A DNA stretch of 64,000 bases from Chromohalobacter israelensis (GTDB taxonomy: Bacteria; Pseudomonadota; Gammaproteobacteria; Pseudomonadales; Halomonadaceae). Position 1 is the first letter of the stretch, and each line of letters opens with the position of its first letter. Location of the stretch: contig JQNW01000009.1 of NCBI GenBank assembly GCA_000761475.1, positions 1-64,000 of the forward strand. Reading direction: 5' to 3'. Both the position numbers and the translations under genes were made by a program. Below are positions 26,748 to 35,992 of the stretch, piece after piece. The notes beneath the pieces were generated by a model that worked only from the letters and a program-made list of their open reading frames with translations, was not told the origin of the DNA and ran no database searches.

Positions 26748-27284
26748 TCAGGCCTCGGGGTCGTAGGCGATGTCCGTGATGATGTAGGCGGTGTCGCCGC
26801 CCGGCGCGTTGACGGTGACGTCCTCGTCGAGTCCCTTGCCGAGCAGGGCTTGGGCGAGCGGGGCGTCGACACTGATCCAGCGCTTGTCGGTATCGGTTTC
26901 GTCGTGACCGACGATGCGGATCGTCATTTCCTCGCCGTCGTCATCCTCCAGCGTCACGTAGGCGCCGAAATAGACGCGTGAGGTATCCGCGGGCAGGCGA
27001 TCGACGACCTGGAGTTCGTCGAGGCGCTTGCCCAGGTAGCGAATACGCGCAATGACGCGATTGAGTTCCTTCTTGTTGTAGGTGTAGTCGGCGTTTTCGC
27101 TACGGTCGCCGAGCGCGGCCGCCTCACCGACCTTGGTGGAGAGGGCGGGACGCTTGACGCGGGAAAGGTGCTCGTGGATGCCCTTGAGCCGGGCATAGCC
27201 CCGTGCCGTGATCAATGAGCTTTTCTTTTCCTGGCGTGGATCCTTGGCCGGATCGCGCCAGCGAGTCATGTTGCGGCCTTTCAT
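26748..27284 (-). CDS. greB: transcription elongation factor GreB
   Basis: Binds the RNA polymerase secondary channel and stimulates cleavage of backtracked transcripts. The N-terminal coiled coil has ITARGYARLKGIHEHL and the tip acidic residues in LGDRSENADYTYNKKELNRVIARIRYL. The C-terminal FKBP-like domain has YVTLEDDDGEEMTIRIVGHDE. The product is 178 aa with about 20 basic residues before the coiled coil, common in this group. GGAGGT stands four bases before the first ATG; a second ATG five codons later also has a weak site. It converges on rsmC. Confidence 0.94.
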   Translation of the reverse strand: MKGRNMTRWRDPAKDPRQEKKSSLITARGYARLKGIHEHLSRVKRPALSTKVGEAAALGDRSENADYTYNKKELNRVIARIRYLGKRLDELQVVDRLPADTSRVYFGAYVTLEDDDGEEMTIRIVGHDETDTDKRWISVDAPLAQALLGKGLDEDVTVNAPGGDTAYIITDIAYDPEA

Positions 27285-27460
27285 GCCTACCTCCAGAGCG
27301 TGGAGTGATTACCCTACGCAAGCCTCGACGGTACGCCAAGCCCGATGTCGGGCCATGAACGTGGCCACTACGACGAATCGACGTCGCGATTGAGTCAAAC
27401 GTTCGTTACATTTCTGGAGGTATCGATCACGCCCCATGGGGCAACACGCTGGAGGTCGTC

Positions 27461-28144
27461 ATGAAAGCTCGTCTTGTCACGTCGTATTGCGCAGCGCGTC
27501 GTCGCGCGTCGCGAAAAGTGGGGGCTGTCTTGCTGGTCGCGTTACTGGGGGCGGGGCTCGGTGCGCCGGCCTGGGGCGAAAGCGCCGGAGATGGGGTGTA
27601 TCCGTTGATGTCCCGCTGGGGCAACGTGGAGTACACCATGCAGGGCGCGGCGCAGGAAAAGGCCTTCGCACGCCTGGCGGAGGATGCCGAGGCACTGTCC
27701 GAGGCGCATCCCGATAGCGCACGCGTGTTGACCGCCAAGGGCGTGGTGCTGGCGTCGTACGCCAAGGCGAAAGGCGGACTGGGCGCCCTGGACCTGGCCA
27801 AGCGAGCACGCCGAGCGCTGGAGCGCGCCATCGAGCTCGACCCGCGTGGCGACGATGCTTCGGCCTATGTGACGCTGGGCGCGCTCTACGACCGTGCGCC
27901 GGGGTGGCCGGTGGCGTTCGGCGATGATGACAAGGCGGAGACCTTGCTGCGCCGTGCCGTGGACATCCGCGGCGATGGCATCGACACGCATTACTTCTAT
28001 GCGACCTATCTGCGCGACGAGGGCCGCCTCGACGAGGCGCGTCGGCATGCGCGTCTCGCGGTGGAGGGCAAGGCCCGCGACGGCCGTGCCTCGGACGAAG
28101 CGCTGCGCGAGCGGGCGCGGCAACTATTGAAGGAATTGTCGTAA
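27461..28144 (+). CDS. periplasmic TPR-repeat protein
   Basis: A 227-aa protein with an N-terminal signal peptide (basic stretch, then VGAVLLVALLGAGLGAPAWG, cleavage before ES). The mature part is made of TPR-like helices: AFARLAEDAEALSEAHPDSARVLTAKGVVLASYAKAK, ALERAIELDPRGDDASAYVTLGALY and AETLLRRAVDIRGDGIDTHYFYATYLRDEGRLDEARRHARLAVEG. The pattern resembles TatT-type T-components of TRAP transporters, but no TRAP genes are nearby, so a general periplasmic scaffold is equally possible. GGAGGT precedes the ATG. It appears monocistronic. Confidence 0.8.
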   Translation: MKARLVTSYCAARRRASRKVGAVLLVALLGAGLGAPAWGESAGDGVYPLMSRWGNVEYTMQGAAQEKAFARLAEDAEALSEAHPDSARVLTAKGVVLASYAKAKGGLGALDLAKRARRALERAIELDPRGDDASAYVTLGALYDRAPGWPVAFGDDDKAETLLRRAVDIRGDGIDTHYFYATYLRDEGRLDEARRHARLAVEGKARDGRASDEALRERARQLLKELS

Positions 28145-28269
28145 TACATGAGCCGCGCGGTTGGCATTGCCGCGCGGCGTCGGGATAATGAGGCGCATTG
28201 TGCCGTGCATCGGGACGAAGCGCCTGCGGGCCGTTTCGCCTCCCCACGGCCTCACTGTCAGGAGGCGTC

Positions 28270-28899
28270 ATGGCCGAACAGTCTCATCCCCACGCGCCAC
28301 GTTACGCGCACGAGGCCGTCGAGGCGCGCCACGACGAGCCCTTGCAAGCGGGGTTTTTCCGGCTCGAGCGGCGGCATTACCGGCATCGCCGCTTCGACGG
28401 CAGCTGGAGCGAGCGGGTGGTCCGCGAAGTGCATGTTCGCCACGACGCGGTGGGCGTGCTGCTCTACGACCCCGGGCGGGACAACGTGGTGCTCGTCGAG
28501 CAGATCCGCGCCGGTGCGCTGGACGATCCCTGCAGTCCCTGGAAGCTCGAACCAGTGGCCGGTCTGGTCGATCCCGGCGAGACCACGGCCGAAGTCGCAC
28601 GACGTGAAGCGCAGGAAGAAGCCGGTTGCGAGATCGACGAGCTGATCGAACTGCACACCTATTACCCGAGCCCCGGGGCCTGCACCGAACGCGTCACGCT
28701 GTATTGCGGTCTGATCGACAGTCAGGGCCTCGGCGGCGTGCACGGCCTCGCGGAAGAACACGAAGACATCCTGGTCCACGTCATGGCATTTGCCGAGGCG
28801 TGGGCGTTACTCGAACGGGGCGCCATCGACAACGCGATGGCGCTGATCGGCATGCATTGGCTGGTGCGCGAACGGCCATCCCTGCGGGCAAGGAGGTAG
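28270..28899 (+). CDS. nudF: ADP-ribose pyrophosphatase (Nudix, NudF type)
   Basis: Hydrolyses ADP-ribose to AMP and ribose-5-phosphate, removing a reactive product of NAD turnover. The Nudix box reads GLVDPGETTAEVARREAQEEAGCEI with all catalytic glutamates. The downstream proline-bearing stretch YPSPGACTERVTLYCG, 15-16 residues after the box, marks the ADP-ribose specific subgroup. AGGAGG lies four bases before the ATG; longer in-frame starts run through non-coding-like sequence. It leads the nudF-yqiB-cpdA operon also found in E. coli. Confidence 0.94.
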   Translation: MAEQSHPHAPRYAHEAVEARHDEPLQAGFFRLERRHYRHRRFDGSWSERVVREVHVRHDAVGVLLYDPGRDNVVLVEQIRAGALDDPCSPWKLEPVAGLVDPGETTAEVARREAQEEAGCEIDELIELHTYYPSPGACTERVTLYCGLIDSQGLGGVHGLAEEHEDILVHVMAFAEAWALLERGAIDNAMALIGMHWLVRERPSLRARR

Positions 28900-28902
28900 A
28901 CG

Positions 28903-29349
28903 ATGGCGAAAACGGCATATGTCAATGACCTCAAGTCGCTCCAGGGGGAGTGCACCGCCAACTATCTGCGCCTGAGCCGTCTGCTCGGCGACCTGGAGGC
29001 AGGGGAAACCCGCGAGGTCGCCCTGGCCGGCGAGCACCGTCGCTTCGGTTCGCTGTGGCTGGAAGTCCTTGAGTGCGCGCCTTATACGACGATTTGTCGT
29101 GTCTCGCAAAGCGGCGTGCTGGACGGGATCATCGAGTCACCGCGCATGCGCGTGCATCTGTATCACGATGCGCGCATGGCTGAAGTCACCGACTTTCAGC
29201 GCCAGCGCCATTTCCAGGGACGCTACCGCTATCCCAACGCACGCATGCACCAACCCGACGAGAAACTGCAGCTCAACCGGTTCCTGGGCGAATGGCTGGA
29301 ACATGGCCTGGCCCATGGGTTGACCGCGGACGTGCCGGAGCTGCCGTGA
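28903..29349 (+). CDS. yqiB: DUF1249 (YqiB) family protein
   Basis: A 148-aa cytoplasmic protein of the DUF1249/YqiB family. Diagnostic text is CTANYLRLSRLLGDL, the FGSLWLEVLECAPYTTI core and YHDARMAEVTDFQRQRHFQGRYRYPN. The molecular function is not known. It starts three bases after nudF with an AAGGAGG site inside the nudF end, and its stop overlaps the cpdA ATG by one base. Constant linkage with ADP-ribose and cAMP hydrolases suggests a nucleotide-related role, but that is inference. Confidence 0.9.
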   Translation: MAKTAYVNDLKSLQGECTANYLRLSRLLGDLEAGETREVALAGEHRRFGSLWLEVLECAPYTTICRVSQSGVLDGIIESPRMRVHLYHDARMAEVTDFQRQRHFQGRYRYPNARMHQPDEKLQLNRFLGEWLEHGLAHGLTADVPELP

Positions 29350-30083
29350 TGCGTCTGGTCCAGATCAGCGACTGCCACCTGTGTGCCAATCCGGAAGCCC
29401 GTTCGCGCATCGGCTATCCCCTGCATCAGTTGCGTGCCGTCGTCGCGCGGGCGCGGCAGTTGCGCCCGGACATCGTGCTGGTCACCGGCGACATCAGCCA
29501 GGACGAGTCGCCCGCTGCATACCGCCACGCCTACGAGGTGTTCTCGGCGTTCGAATGCCCCTGGTTCTGGATGACCGGCAACCACGACCATCCCGAATTC
29601 ATGGCGGAGCTGCACCCGTTTCACGACGAGCTCGACCTGGGCGAGTGGCGACTGCTGTTGCTCGACTCCCGCGTGCCGGGGCAGGCGGCCGGCGAGCTCG
29701 GACAAGGCCCCCTGCAGGATCTGGCCGCGCGCCTCGAGGAAGACGACCGGCCCACCTTGCTGGCCATGCACCATCCCCCGCTGGAAATCGGCTCGGCTTG
29801 GATGGATGCTCTGGGCCTGGCGGACCGCGAAGCGCTATGGCAGACCCTGGCCGCCTATGGCCAGGTGCGCGCGATTCTATGCGGGCATATCCACCAGGCC
29901 TTCGCCGCACGGCATGCGTCGTCGCAAGGCGAGATCGCCGTGTACGGCTGTCCCGCCACGGCGGACCAGTTCCTGCCGCGACAGGCGGACTTCACCCTGG
30001 ACGAGGCCTCGCGTCCCGGGTTCCGGGTGATCGATCTGGAAGGCGAACGGCTCTCGGCCTGGGTCGAACGCGTCGATCCGTGA
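29349..30083 (+). CDS. cpdA: 3',5'-cyclic-AMP phosphodiesterase CpdA
   Basis: A class III calcineurin-like metallophosphoesterase that hydrolyses cAMP and so tempers CRP-type regulation. Metal-binding motifs are in order: ISDCHL (DxH), VLVTGDISQDES (GD), WMTGNHDHPE (GNHD), LLAMHHPP and CGHIHQAF. The 244 aa are close to the E. coli length. The start codon shares its A with the yqiB stop (TGATG), so translation is coupled. A cyclic-nucleotide role is supported by the operon, but motif content alone fits other phosphodiesterases. Confidence 0.9.
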   Translation: MRLVQISDCHLCANPEARSRIGYPLHQLRAVVARARQLRPDIVLVTGDISQDESPAAYRHAYEVFSAFECPWFWMTGNHDHPEFMAELHPFHDELDLGEWRLLLLDSRVPGQAAGELGQGPLQDLAARLEEDDRPTLLAMHHPPLEIGSAWMDALGLADREALWQTLAAYGQVRAILCGHIHQAFAARHASSQGEIAVYGCPATADQFLPRQADFTLDEASRPGFRVIDLEGERLSAWVERVDP

Positions 30084-30305
30084 GCGTGACGGTCGCAGCC
30101 CTTTATGCCTTTGTGTACTTAAAAGATAGTCCTTAATTCTTTGACGTTATCATGTGTCTCTGGGTAACGTGGCCGCCATGATCGGTCCCCGTGGTGTGAG
30201 CAGACGTGCTGTGAGCAGGCACGCGGGGCTTTACTCGTTTCCGCCGCCATGTGGCATGTCTCGCGCCATGCGGCGGCCGTGTTCAAGAGAGGTTGCCGAA
30301 TCGCG
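30084..30305 (+). promoter_or_regulatory. upstream region of cysDN
   Basis: A 222-base gap, AT-richer at its start (TACTTAAAAGATAGTCCTTAATTC) and then holding a direct repeat GTGTGAGCAGA / CTGTGAGCAGG and a GC-rich arm pair around 30240-30285. A CysB-type activator site would be expected for a sulfate-assimilation operon and the AT-rich block is the best candidate, but no clear consensus is seen. Confidence 0.3.
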
Positions 30306-31217
30306 ATGCTTTCTCCCGAGCGACAGACCCACCTCAAGCAGCTTGAGGCGGAATCGATCCATATCATCCGCGAAGTGGCCGCCGAATTCGCCAACCCGGT
30401 GATGCTGTACTCCATCGGCAAGGATTCGTCGGTGATGCTGCATCTGGCCCGCAAGGCGTTCTATCCCGGCACGCCGCCGTTCCCGCTGATGCACGTCAAC
30501 ACCACCTGGAAGTTCAAGGAAATGATCGAGTTTCGCGACCGCATGGCCGCGGAGGTCGGGATGGAGTTGATCGAGCACATCAACGAGGAAGGCCGGGCCG
30601 CCGGCATCAATCCCTTCGATCACGGCAGCGCCAAGTACACCGACGTGATGAAGACCCAGTCGCTCAAGCAGGCGCTGGACAAGTACGGCTTCGATGCCGC
30701 CTTCGGCGGCGCGCGCCGCGACGAGGAAGCCTCGCGCGCCAAGGAGCGCGTCTACTCCTTCCGTGACAAGCACCACCGCTGGGACCCCAAGAACCAGCGC
30801 CCGGAGCTGTGGAACATCTACAACGGCAAGGTGCAGAAGGGCGAGTCGATTCGCGTCTTCCCGCTCTCCAACTGGACCGAGCTGGACATCTGGCAGTACA
30901 TCTACCTCGAGTCGATCCCCATCGTCCCGCTGTACTACGCCGCCCCGCGCCCGGTGGTCGAGCGCGACGGCATGCAGATCATGGTCGACGACGAGCGCCT
31001 GCCGCTCGAAGACGGCGAGGTCCCCGAGGAGAAGTGGGTGCGCTTCCGCACGCTCGGCTGCTACCCGCTCACCGGGGCCGTGGAATCCACCGCCGCCACG
31101 CTGCCCGAGATCATCCAGGAAATGCTGCTCACCCGCACCAGCGAGCGCTCCGGCCGCGCCATCGACCACGACCAGGCCGGCAGCATGGAGCGCAAGAAGC
31201 GCGAGGGATACTTCTAA
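30306..31217 (+). CDS. cysD: sulfate adenylyltransferase subunit 2
   Basis: Catalytic subunit of ATP sulfurylase, making adenosine-5'-phosphosulfate from sulfate and ATP with energy from GTP hydrolysis by CysN. The PP-loop [17 protein letters not shown] is at about residues 36-53, followed by family blocks [13 protein letters not shown] [52 protein letters not shown] and [17 protein letters not shown]. The product is 303 aa. The start is set by homology; the ribosome binding site is weak. The stop overlaps the cysN start (TAATG). Confidence 0.95.
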
Positions 31218-32641
31218 TGTCACACCAGTCATCGCTCATCGCCGAGGATATCGAGTCCTACCTGCAGGAACACGAGCAGAAAGACCTGCTGCGCTTCATC
31301 ACCTGCGGGAGCGTCGACGACGGCAAATCGACCCTGATCGGGCGCCTGCTGCACGACTCCAAGATGATCTACGAGGATCAGCTGGCAGCGATCACCCAGG
31401 CCTCCAGGACCAGCGGCACCACCGGCGACCAGGTCGACCTGGCGCTGCTCGTCGACGGCCTGCAGTCCGAGCGCGAGCAGGGCATCACCATCGATGTCGC
31501 GTACCGGTACTTCTCCACCGACAAGCGCAAGTTCATCATCGCCGACACCCCCGGGCACGAGCAGTACACCCGCAACATGGCCACCGGCGCCTCCACGGCC
31601 AGCCTCGCGGTGATCCTGATCGACGCCCGTCACGGCGTGCAGACCCAGACCCGGCGGCACAGCTTCATCGCCGACCTGCTGGGCATCCAGCACCTGGTGA
31701 TCGCGGTCAACAAGATGGACCTGGTCGACTACTCCCAGGCGCGCTTCGACGAGATCGTCGCCGAGTACCGCGAATTCGCCGCCAAGCTCAACGCCCCGGA
31801 CATCCACTTCGTGCCGCTGTCCGCGCTGGAAGGCGACAACGTCGTCAACAAGAGCGAGGCCATGAGCTGGTACGAGGGCCCGGCGCTGCTCCATCTGCTG
31901 GAGACCGTCGAGGTCACGCACGACAAGAACCTCACGGACCTGCGGCTGCCGGTGCAGTACGTCAACCGCCCGCATCTGGACTTCCGCGGCTACTGCGGCA
32001 CGCTCGAGGCCGGCATCCTGCGGCCCGGTCAGCGCGTCAAGGTGCTGCCCTCGGGCAAGGCCTCCACGGTGGCTCGCATCGTCACCTTCGACGGCGACCT
32101 CGAGGAGGCCTATCCGGGGCAGGCGATCACCGTCACGCTCGACGACGAGATCGACATCTCGCGGGGGGACTGGCTGGTCGCCGAGGACGCCGAGGTACCG
32201 CTGGCCGACGCCTTCGAGGCGGACATCGTGTGGATGCACGACACCGCGCTGGAGCCCGGCCGGCTGTACGACCTCAAGCTCGCCACGCGGGACCTGGCGG
32301 GCAAGATCACGCGGATCGACTACCAGACCGACGTCAACACGCTCGAGCACCACGCCGCCGAACGGCTGGCGCTCAACGCCATCGGCCGCTGCCGCGTCGA
32401 GGTGGCGGGCACGCTGCCGGTGGACGACTACCGCGTGAGCCCGGGCACCGGCAGCTTCATCGTCATCGACCGCATGACCAACGTGACCGTCGGCGCGGGC
32501 ATGGTGCGCGGCGCGGCGGAAGGCGCCGGCAACACCGGCGAAGTGGACTGGCAGGCCTTCGAAATCGAGTTCAATGCCTTGATCCGCAAGCATTTCCCGC
32601 ATTGGGAAGCAAAAGACGTACGTTCGCTTTTCGGTCAGTGA
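31217..32641 (+). CDS. cysN: sulfate adenylyltransferase subunit 1 (GTPase)
   Basis: An EF-Tu-like GTPase subunit of ATP sulfurylase. G1 is [18 protein letters not shown]2 lies in [15 protein letters not shown]3 is [17 protein letters not shown] and G4 is NKMDLVDY. Two beta-barrel domains follow. The 474 aa equal the stand-alone enzyme, so there is no fused APS kinase, and no cysC follows. The substrate APS must be reduced directly or phosphorylated by a kinase encoded elsewhere. A hairpin terminator closes the operon. Confidence 0.95.
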
Positions 32642-32664
32642 TCACGGGCTGAACGCGTTCTTCC

Positions 32665-32698
32665 ATGCCCTTCCCGCGCTCGTGGGGAGGGCATTTTT
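32665..32698 (+). terminator. Rho-independent terminator of cysDN
   Basis: Stem ATGCCCTTCCC / GGGGAGGGCAT (one T-G pair) with an eight-base loop, followed by TTTTTC. It lies 24 bases after the cysN stop. Confidence 0.9.
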
Positions 32699-32789
32699 CA
32701 TGCAGGCTGCGAGGACGCGACAAGGTCGCACTCGACCATGAGTCGGCTTATCATGAGTCTTTCGCAACCATTGATGACACGGTGAGGGT

Positions 32790-33701
32790 ATGCATAACGT
32801 CGATTGGCAGCTTGATGAAATCGTGACGCAACTGAGGGCCACCCGTGAAACCTGGCGCGAGCGTCATGGGCGTTCACGCGAGCGTGGCTGTCGCGAACTG
32901 CCGTCGCGAAGCGCCATTCGTGCGATTACCGACGACCTGATCGGCGCGCTGTTTCCGATGCGCCTGGGGCCGAGCGATCTGCGTCGCGAGAGCGAGGATT
33001 TCTATGTCGGCCACACGCTGGATGCCACCCTCAACGCGCTATGTCACGAGGTCTGCCTGGAGCTGAAGTACATCGCCCGGCAACTGGGGCGTGATGCCGG
33101 CGACACCCAGGCGCGTGCGGTGGAGGTCGTGCAGGGGTTCGCGGCCGGCCTGCCCGAGCTGCGTCGTCAACTCGATGCCGACGTGATGGCCGCCTACCAC
33201 GGCGATCCCGCGGCGCGCAGCGTCGATGAGGTGCTGCTGTGCTATCCGGGCGTGCATGCGGTGATTCACCACCGTATCGCCAATTACTTCTATCAGGCGG
33301 ATCTTTCGCTGCTGGCGCGCATGATTGCGGAAATCGCGCATTCCGACACGGGCATCGACATTCACCCGGGCGCGACCATCGGCGAAGGGTTCTTCATCGA
33401 CCACGGCACCGGCGTGGTCATCGGCGAGACCGCGATCATCGGCAACAACGTGCGTCTCTATCAGGCGGTGACGCTGGGCGCCAAGCGCTTCCCGGCGGAC
33501 GAGCGTGGCCACCTCGAAAAAGGCCTGCCGCGCCACCCGGTGGTCGAAGACGACGTGGTCATCTACGCCGGCGCCACGATCCTCGGGCGCATCACCATCG
33601 GCAAGGGCTCGATCATCGGCGGCAACGTCTGGCTGACACGCGACGTGGAGCCGGGCAGCAACGTGACCCAGGCCAACCTGCAAAGCGGTCCCTGCCCGTG
33701 A
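32790..33701 (+). CDS. cysE: serine O-acetyltransferase
   Basis: Acetylates serine to O-acetylserine, the carbon skeleton for cysteine. The left-handed beta-helix of hexapeptide repeats covers about residues 185-290: GIDIHPGATIGEGFFIDHGTGVVIGETAIIGNNVRLYQAVTLGAKR, with the catalytic His/Asp pair. The 303-aa form has a long helical N-terminal region and resembles the EpsC/SrpH-like subgroup more than the 273-aa E. coli CysE. Placement right after cysDN joins both arms of cysteine synthesis, though a terminator between them indicates separate transcription. Confidence 0.9.
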   Translation: MHNVDWQLDEIVTQLRATRETWRERHGRSRERGCRELPSRSAIRAITDDLIGALFPMRLGPSDLRRESEDFYVGHTLDATLNALCHEVCLELKYIARQLGRDAGDTQARAVEVVQGFAAGLPELRRQLDADVMAAYHGDPAARSVDEVLLCYPGVHAVIHHRIANYFYQADLSLLARMIAEIAHSDTGIDIHPGATIGEGFFIDHGTGVVIGETAIIGNNVRLYQAVTLGAKRFPADERGHLEKGLPRHPVVEDDVVIYAGATILGRITIGKGSIIGGNVWLTRDVEPGSNVTQANLQSGPCP

Positions 33702-33726
33702 CACGGCAGGGGCAGACAGGTATCGC

Positions 33727-33750
33727 GACGCGCGGCTTCGGCCGCGCGTC
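33727..33750. terminator. strong TTCG-capped hairpin after cysE
   Basis: Ten-base arms GACGCGCGGC / GCCGCGCGTC around a TTCG tetraloop, 25 bases past the cysE stop. No T run follows, so it may work as an mRNA-stabilising 3' structure or a weak terminator. In the rest of the gap up to 33898, TATAGT near 33868 before the next gene is the only promoter-like element, with a weak -35. Confidence 0.55.
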
Positions 33751-33898
33751 GTCGTTCGTGGGCCCCCGTTCCCTGCGCTGATGCGCCGTTTCCCCGACGC
33801 CCTCCTTTCCTTATCGGTCTTCCAGTTAGTCCGCTAACGTATCGCCAGTGGCCCTCGAGATCGGTATAGTGTGCGCGTTTACCAGATCGAGATGACAA

Positions 33899-35977
33899 AT
33901 GTATAACGATTCCGTGACGATATCGCGCTGGCAGCACTGGCGCGAATTGAACCGTCAGCTCTGGCGTCTGGGCCTGATCGGCGTGGCGACACTGACACTG
34001 ATGCGCGCGCTGTTGCTGTGGGTCAATGCCCCGACGCCCCTGGATGCATCTCAGGGGGAGGTGTTCGATGCGTTCTGGATGGGGCTGCGCTTCGACGCCA
34101 AGATCATGGCGGTCTTGCTGGGGCCGTGGTTACTGATCGCGACGGCATTGCTGCCGCTGCCACGGTATTTGATCGCCGCCTGGCGCCGTGTATGGCTGGC
34201 CTGGGCCGTCGCGATCATGGCGCTGGTCAATGTGCTGGCGCTGATCAATCATTTCTTCTTCGGCTTCTACCAGGGGCCCATCAACGCGCTGATCTTCGGG
34301 TTGTTCGAGGATGACACCCAGGCCGTGCTGGAAACGGTGTGGAACGATTACCCGCTGGTGCCTCTCGTCGTGGTGCTCGTCGGCATGACGGGCACCCAGA
34401 TCGCGCTGATGCGCCGGGGTCGCCGGCGTGCAAGGGCGCCGTTGGGACCTGCCCGCGCGACGCTGCTGGTCGTGGTGTCGCTGGTCGCGCTGATCGGGTT
34501 GGGCCGCGGCACCCTGGGCACCTTCCCGCTGCGCGAGATGCACATGTCGGTGTCCGGCAATGCCTTCGTCAATGACCTGGTGCCCAGCGGCCCCCAGGCG
34601 TTGTATCTGGCATGGAAAGAACGTGGCGTGGATGCCATCGGCAGCGACGACCCGGAGTCCGGATTGACGCGTTTCGGTTTCGCGTCTCCCCAGGCCGCCG
34701 CACGCGCGCTGGGCTGGTCGCAGGTCGATACGCCCGGCGAGGTGCGCGAGCGGATGCAGCGGACCACGCCCGAACGTCCCGCGGCGGCTGCTCGACCGCC
34801 GCACGTCGTGGTGAGCGTGATGGAAAGCTGGGGACGACGACCGATGGATTTCGACGACCCCGCGCACAATGACCTTCTGGGGCATCTGCGCCCCTGGGTG
34901 GAAGACAAGGCGGACTATTTTCCGCATGCGCTATCGGCGGAGAATGGCACGCATCCCAGCCTAGAAGGCATGCTGCTGGATACCCCGATCAGCCCGCTGA
35001 CCCAGAGCCGGCACGGGTATCATCGCTTCTCCACCTCCGTCGCGCTGCCGTATGAACGCGCCGGGTATCGCACCGTGTTCCTCACCGCCGGCTCGACGCA
35101 ATGGCGCAACCTCGACGATGCCTTGAAGCGCCAGGGCTTCGATGAGGTGCTGGGTGAAAACGCCATTCGCGAACGCTTCCCCGAGGCTCGGGGCAGCACC
35201 TGGGGGCTCTATGACGAGTGGATGTTCCGCTATGGCGAGGCGTTGCTGCAGGAAGCCGAGGCCAACGGCGAGAAGGTGATGCTGGTGATGCTCTCGATCA
35301 CCAATCACCCGCCTTACCGGATTCCCGAGCATTACGATCCCGCGCCGCTGGATGTCTCGCGCCTTGGCGATGCCCTGGCCGTGTCGCCGGCATTCGGGAC
35401 CTCGATTCTCGAGACGTACCAGTATGCCAACGACAGCATGGGTCGCTTCCTGAACCGTCTCGAGGACGCTGGCTTGATGGATCACACTCTGTTCGCGGCC
35501 ACCGGCGATCACAATTCGCGCTCGTTGATTCGTTACCCCGACGCCCATGACTTGTTCGATCAATTCGGCGTGCCGATATTGATGTGGATTCCGCCGCGCT
35601 ATCGCGGGCAGGGCGAGGCTCGAACCGAGGACTGGGCCAGCCATCGCGACATCTTCCCCACGCTATGGGCGCATTCGCTGTCCGCCGCCGAGGTGCCATG
35701 GATGGGGCGCGACCTGTACGCGCCGGCGACCTCGCCGATGGCGTTGACGTTCAATCGGCAGGATGGTGGCCAGGGGCTGGCGATCGGCGCGGCGGGCGCG
35801 GTGACGCATCTCGCCGATCCGACTTTCTACCGCTGGTCGCAGGGCGTGCTGCATGCCGACGATTCGCCCTCGCCGGCGTTGCGCGATCAGGCGCGGCATG
35901 CGCGCGCACGCATGGCGCTGGAAGACTGGCGCATTCGACGCGAGGCCTTGCAGGCCGAACACACCGAGACTCACTGA
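33899..35977 (+). CDS. LTA synthase-like membrane sulfatase (phosphoglycerol transferase family)
   Basis: A 692-aa inner-membrane enzyme. Four or five transmembrane helices fill about residues 20-220, followed by a periplasmic sulfatase-fold domain. The metal site begins at VVVSVMESWG. The nucleophile Thr lies near residue 350 in SAENGTHPSLEG. Other motifs are LSITNHPPYRIPEHYD, YANDSMGRFLNRLEDAG and ATGDHNSR. In Gram-negatives such proteins transfer phosphoglycerol or phosphoethanolamine to glycans such as osmoregulated periplasmic glucans, or act on other envelope polymers. The neighbouring genes are unrelated, so the acceptor is unknown. Osmotic relevance in a halophile is plausible but unproven. 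Confidence 0.88.
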   Translation: MYNDSVTISRWQHWRELNRQLWRLGLIGVATLTLMRALLLWVNAPTPLDASQGEVFDAFWMGLRFDAKIMAVLLGPWLLIATALLPLPRYLIAAWRRVWLAWAVAIMALVNVLALINHFFFGFYQGPINALIFGLFEDDTQAVLETVWNDYPLVPLVVVLVGMTGTQIALMRRGRRRARAPLGPARATLLVVVSLVALIGLGRGTLGTFPLREMHMSVSGNAFVNDLVPSGPQALYLAWKERGVDAIGSDDPESGLTRFGFASPQAAARALGWSQVDTPGEVRERMQRTTPERPAAAARPPHVVVSVMESWGRRPMDFDDPAHNDLLGHLRPWVEDKADYFPHALSAENGTHPSLEGMLLDTPISPLTQSRHGYHRFSTSVALPYERAGYRTVFLTAGSTQWRNLDDALKRQGFDEVLGENAIRERFPEARGSTWGLYDEWMFRYGEALLQEAEANGEKVMLVMLSITNHPPYRIPEHYDPAPLDVSRLGDALAVSPAFGTSILETYQYANDSMGRFLNRLEDAGLMDHTLFAATGDHNSRSLIRYPDAHDLFDQFGVPILMWIPPRYRGQGEARTEDWASHRDIFPTLWAHSLSAAEVPWMGRDLYAPATSPMALTFNRQDGGQGLAIGAAGAVTHLADPTFYRWSQGVLHADDSPSPALRDQARHARARMALEDWRIRREALQAEHTETH

Positions 35978-35992
35978 GTCGTCGGGGGCGAG

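Noticed and set aside
30694..32652. A 652-codon open frame overlapping cysD and cysN
   Set aside because: It is Arg/Ser/Pro-rich out-of-frame text produced by the very high GC of cysDN. The two real genes show all catalytic motifs in other frames.
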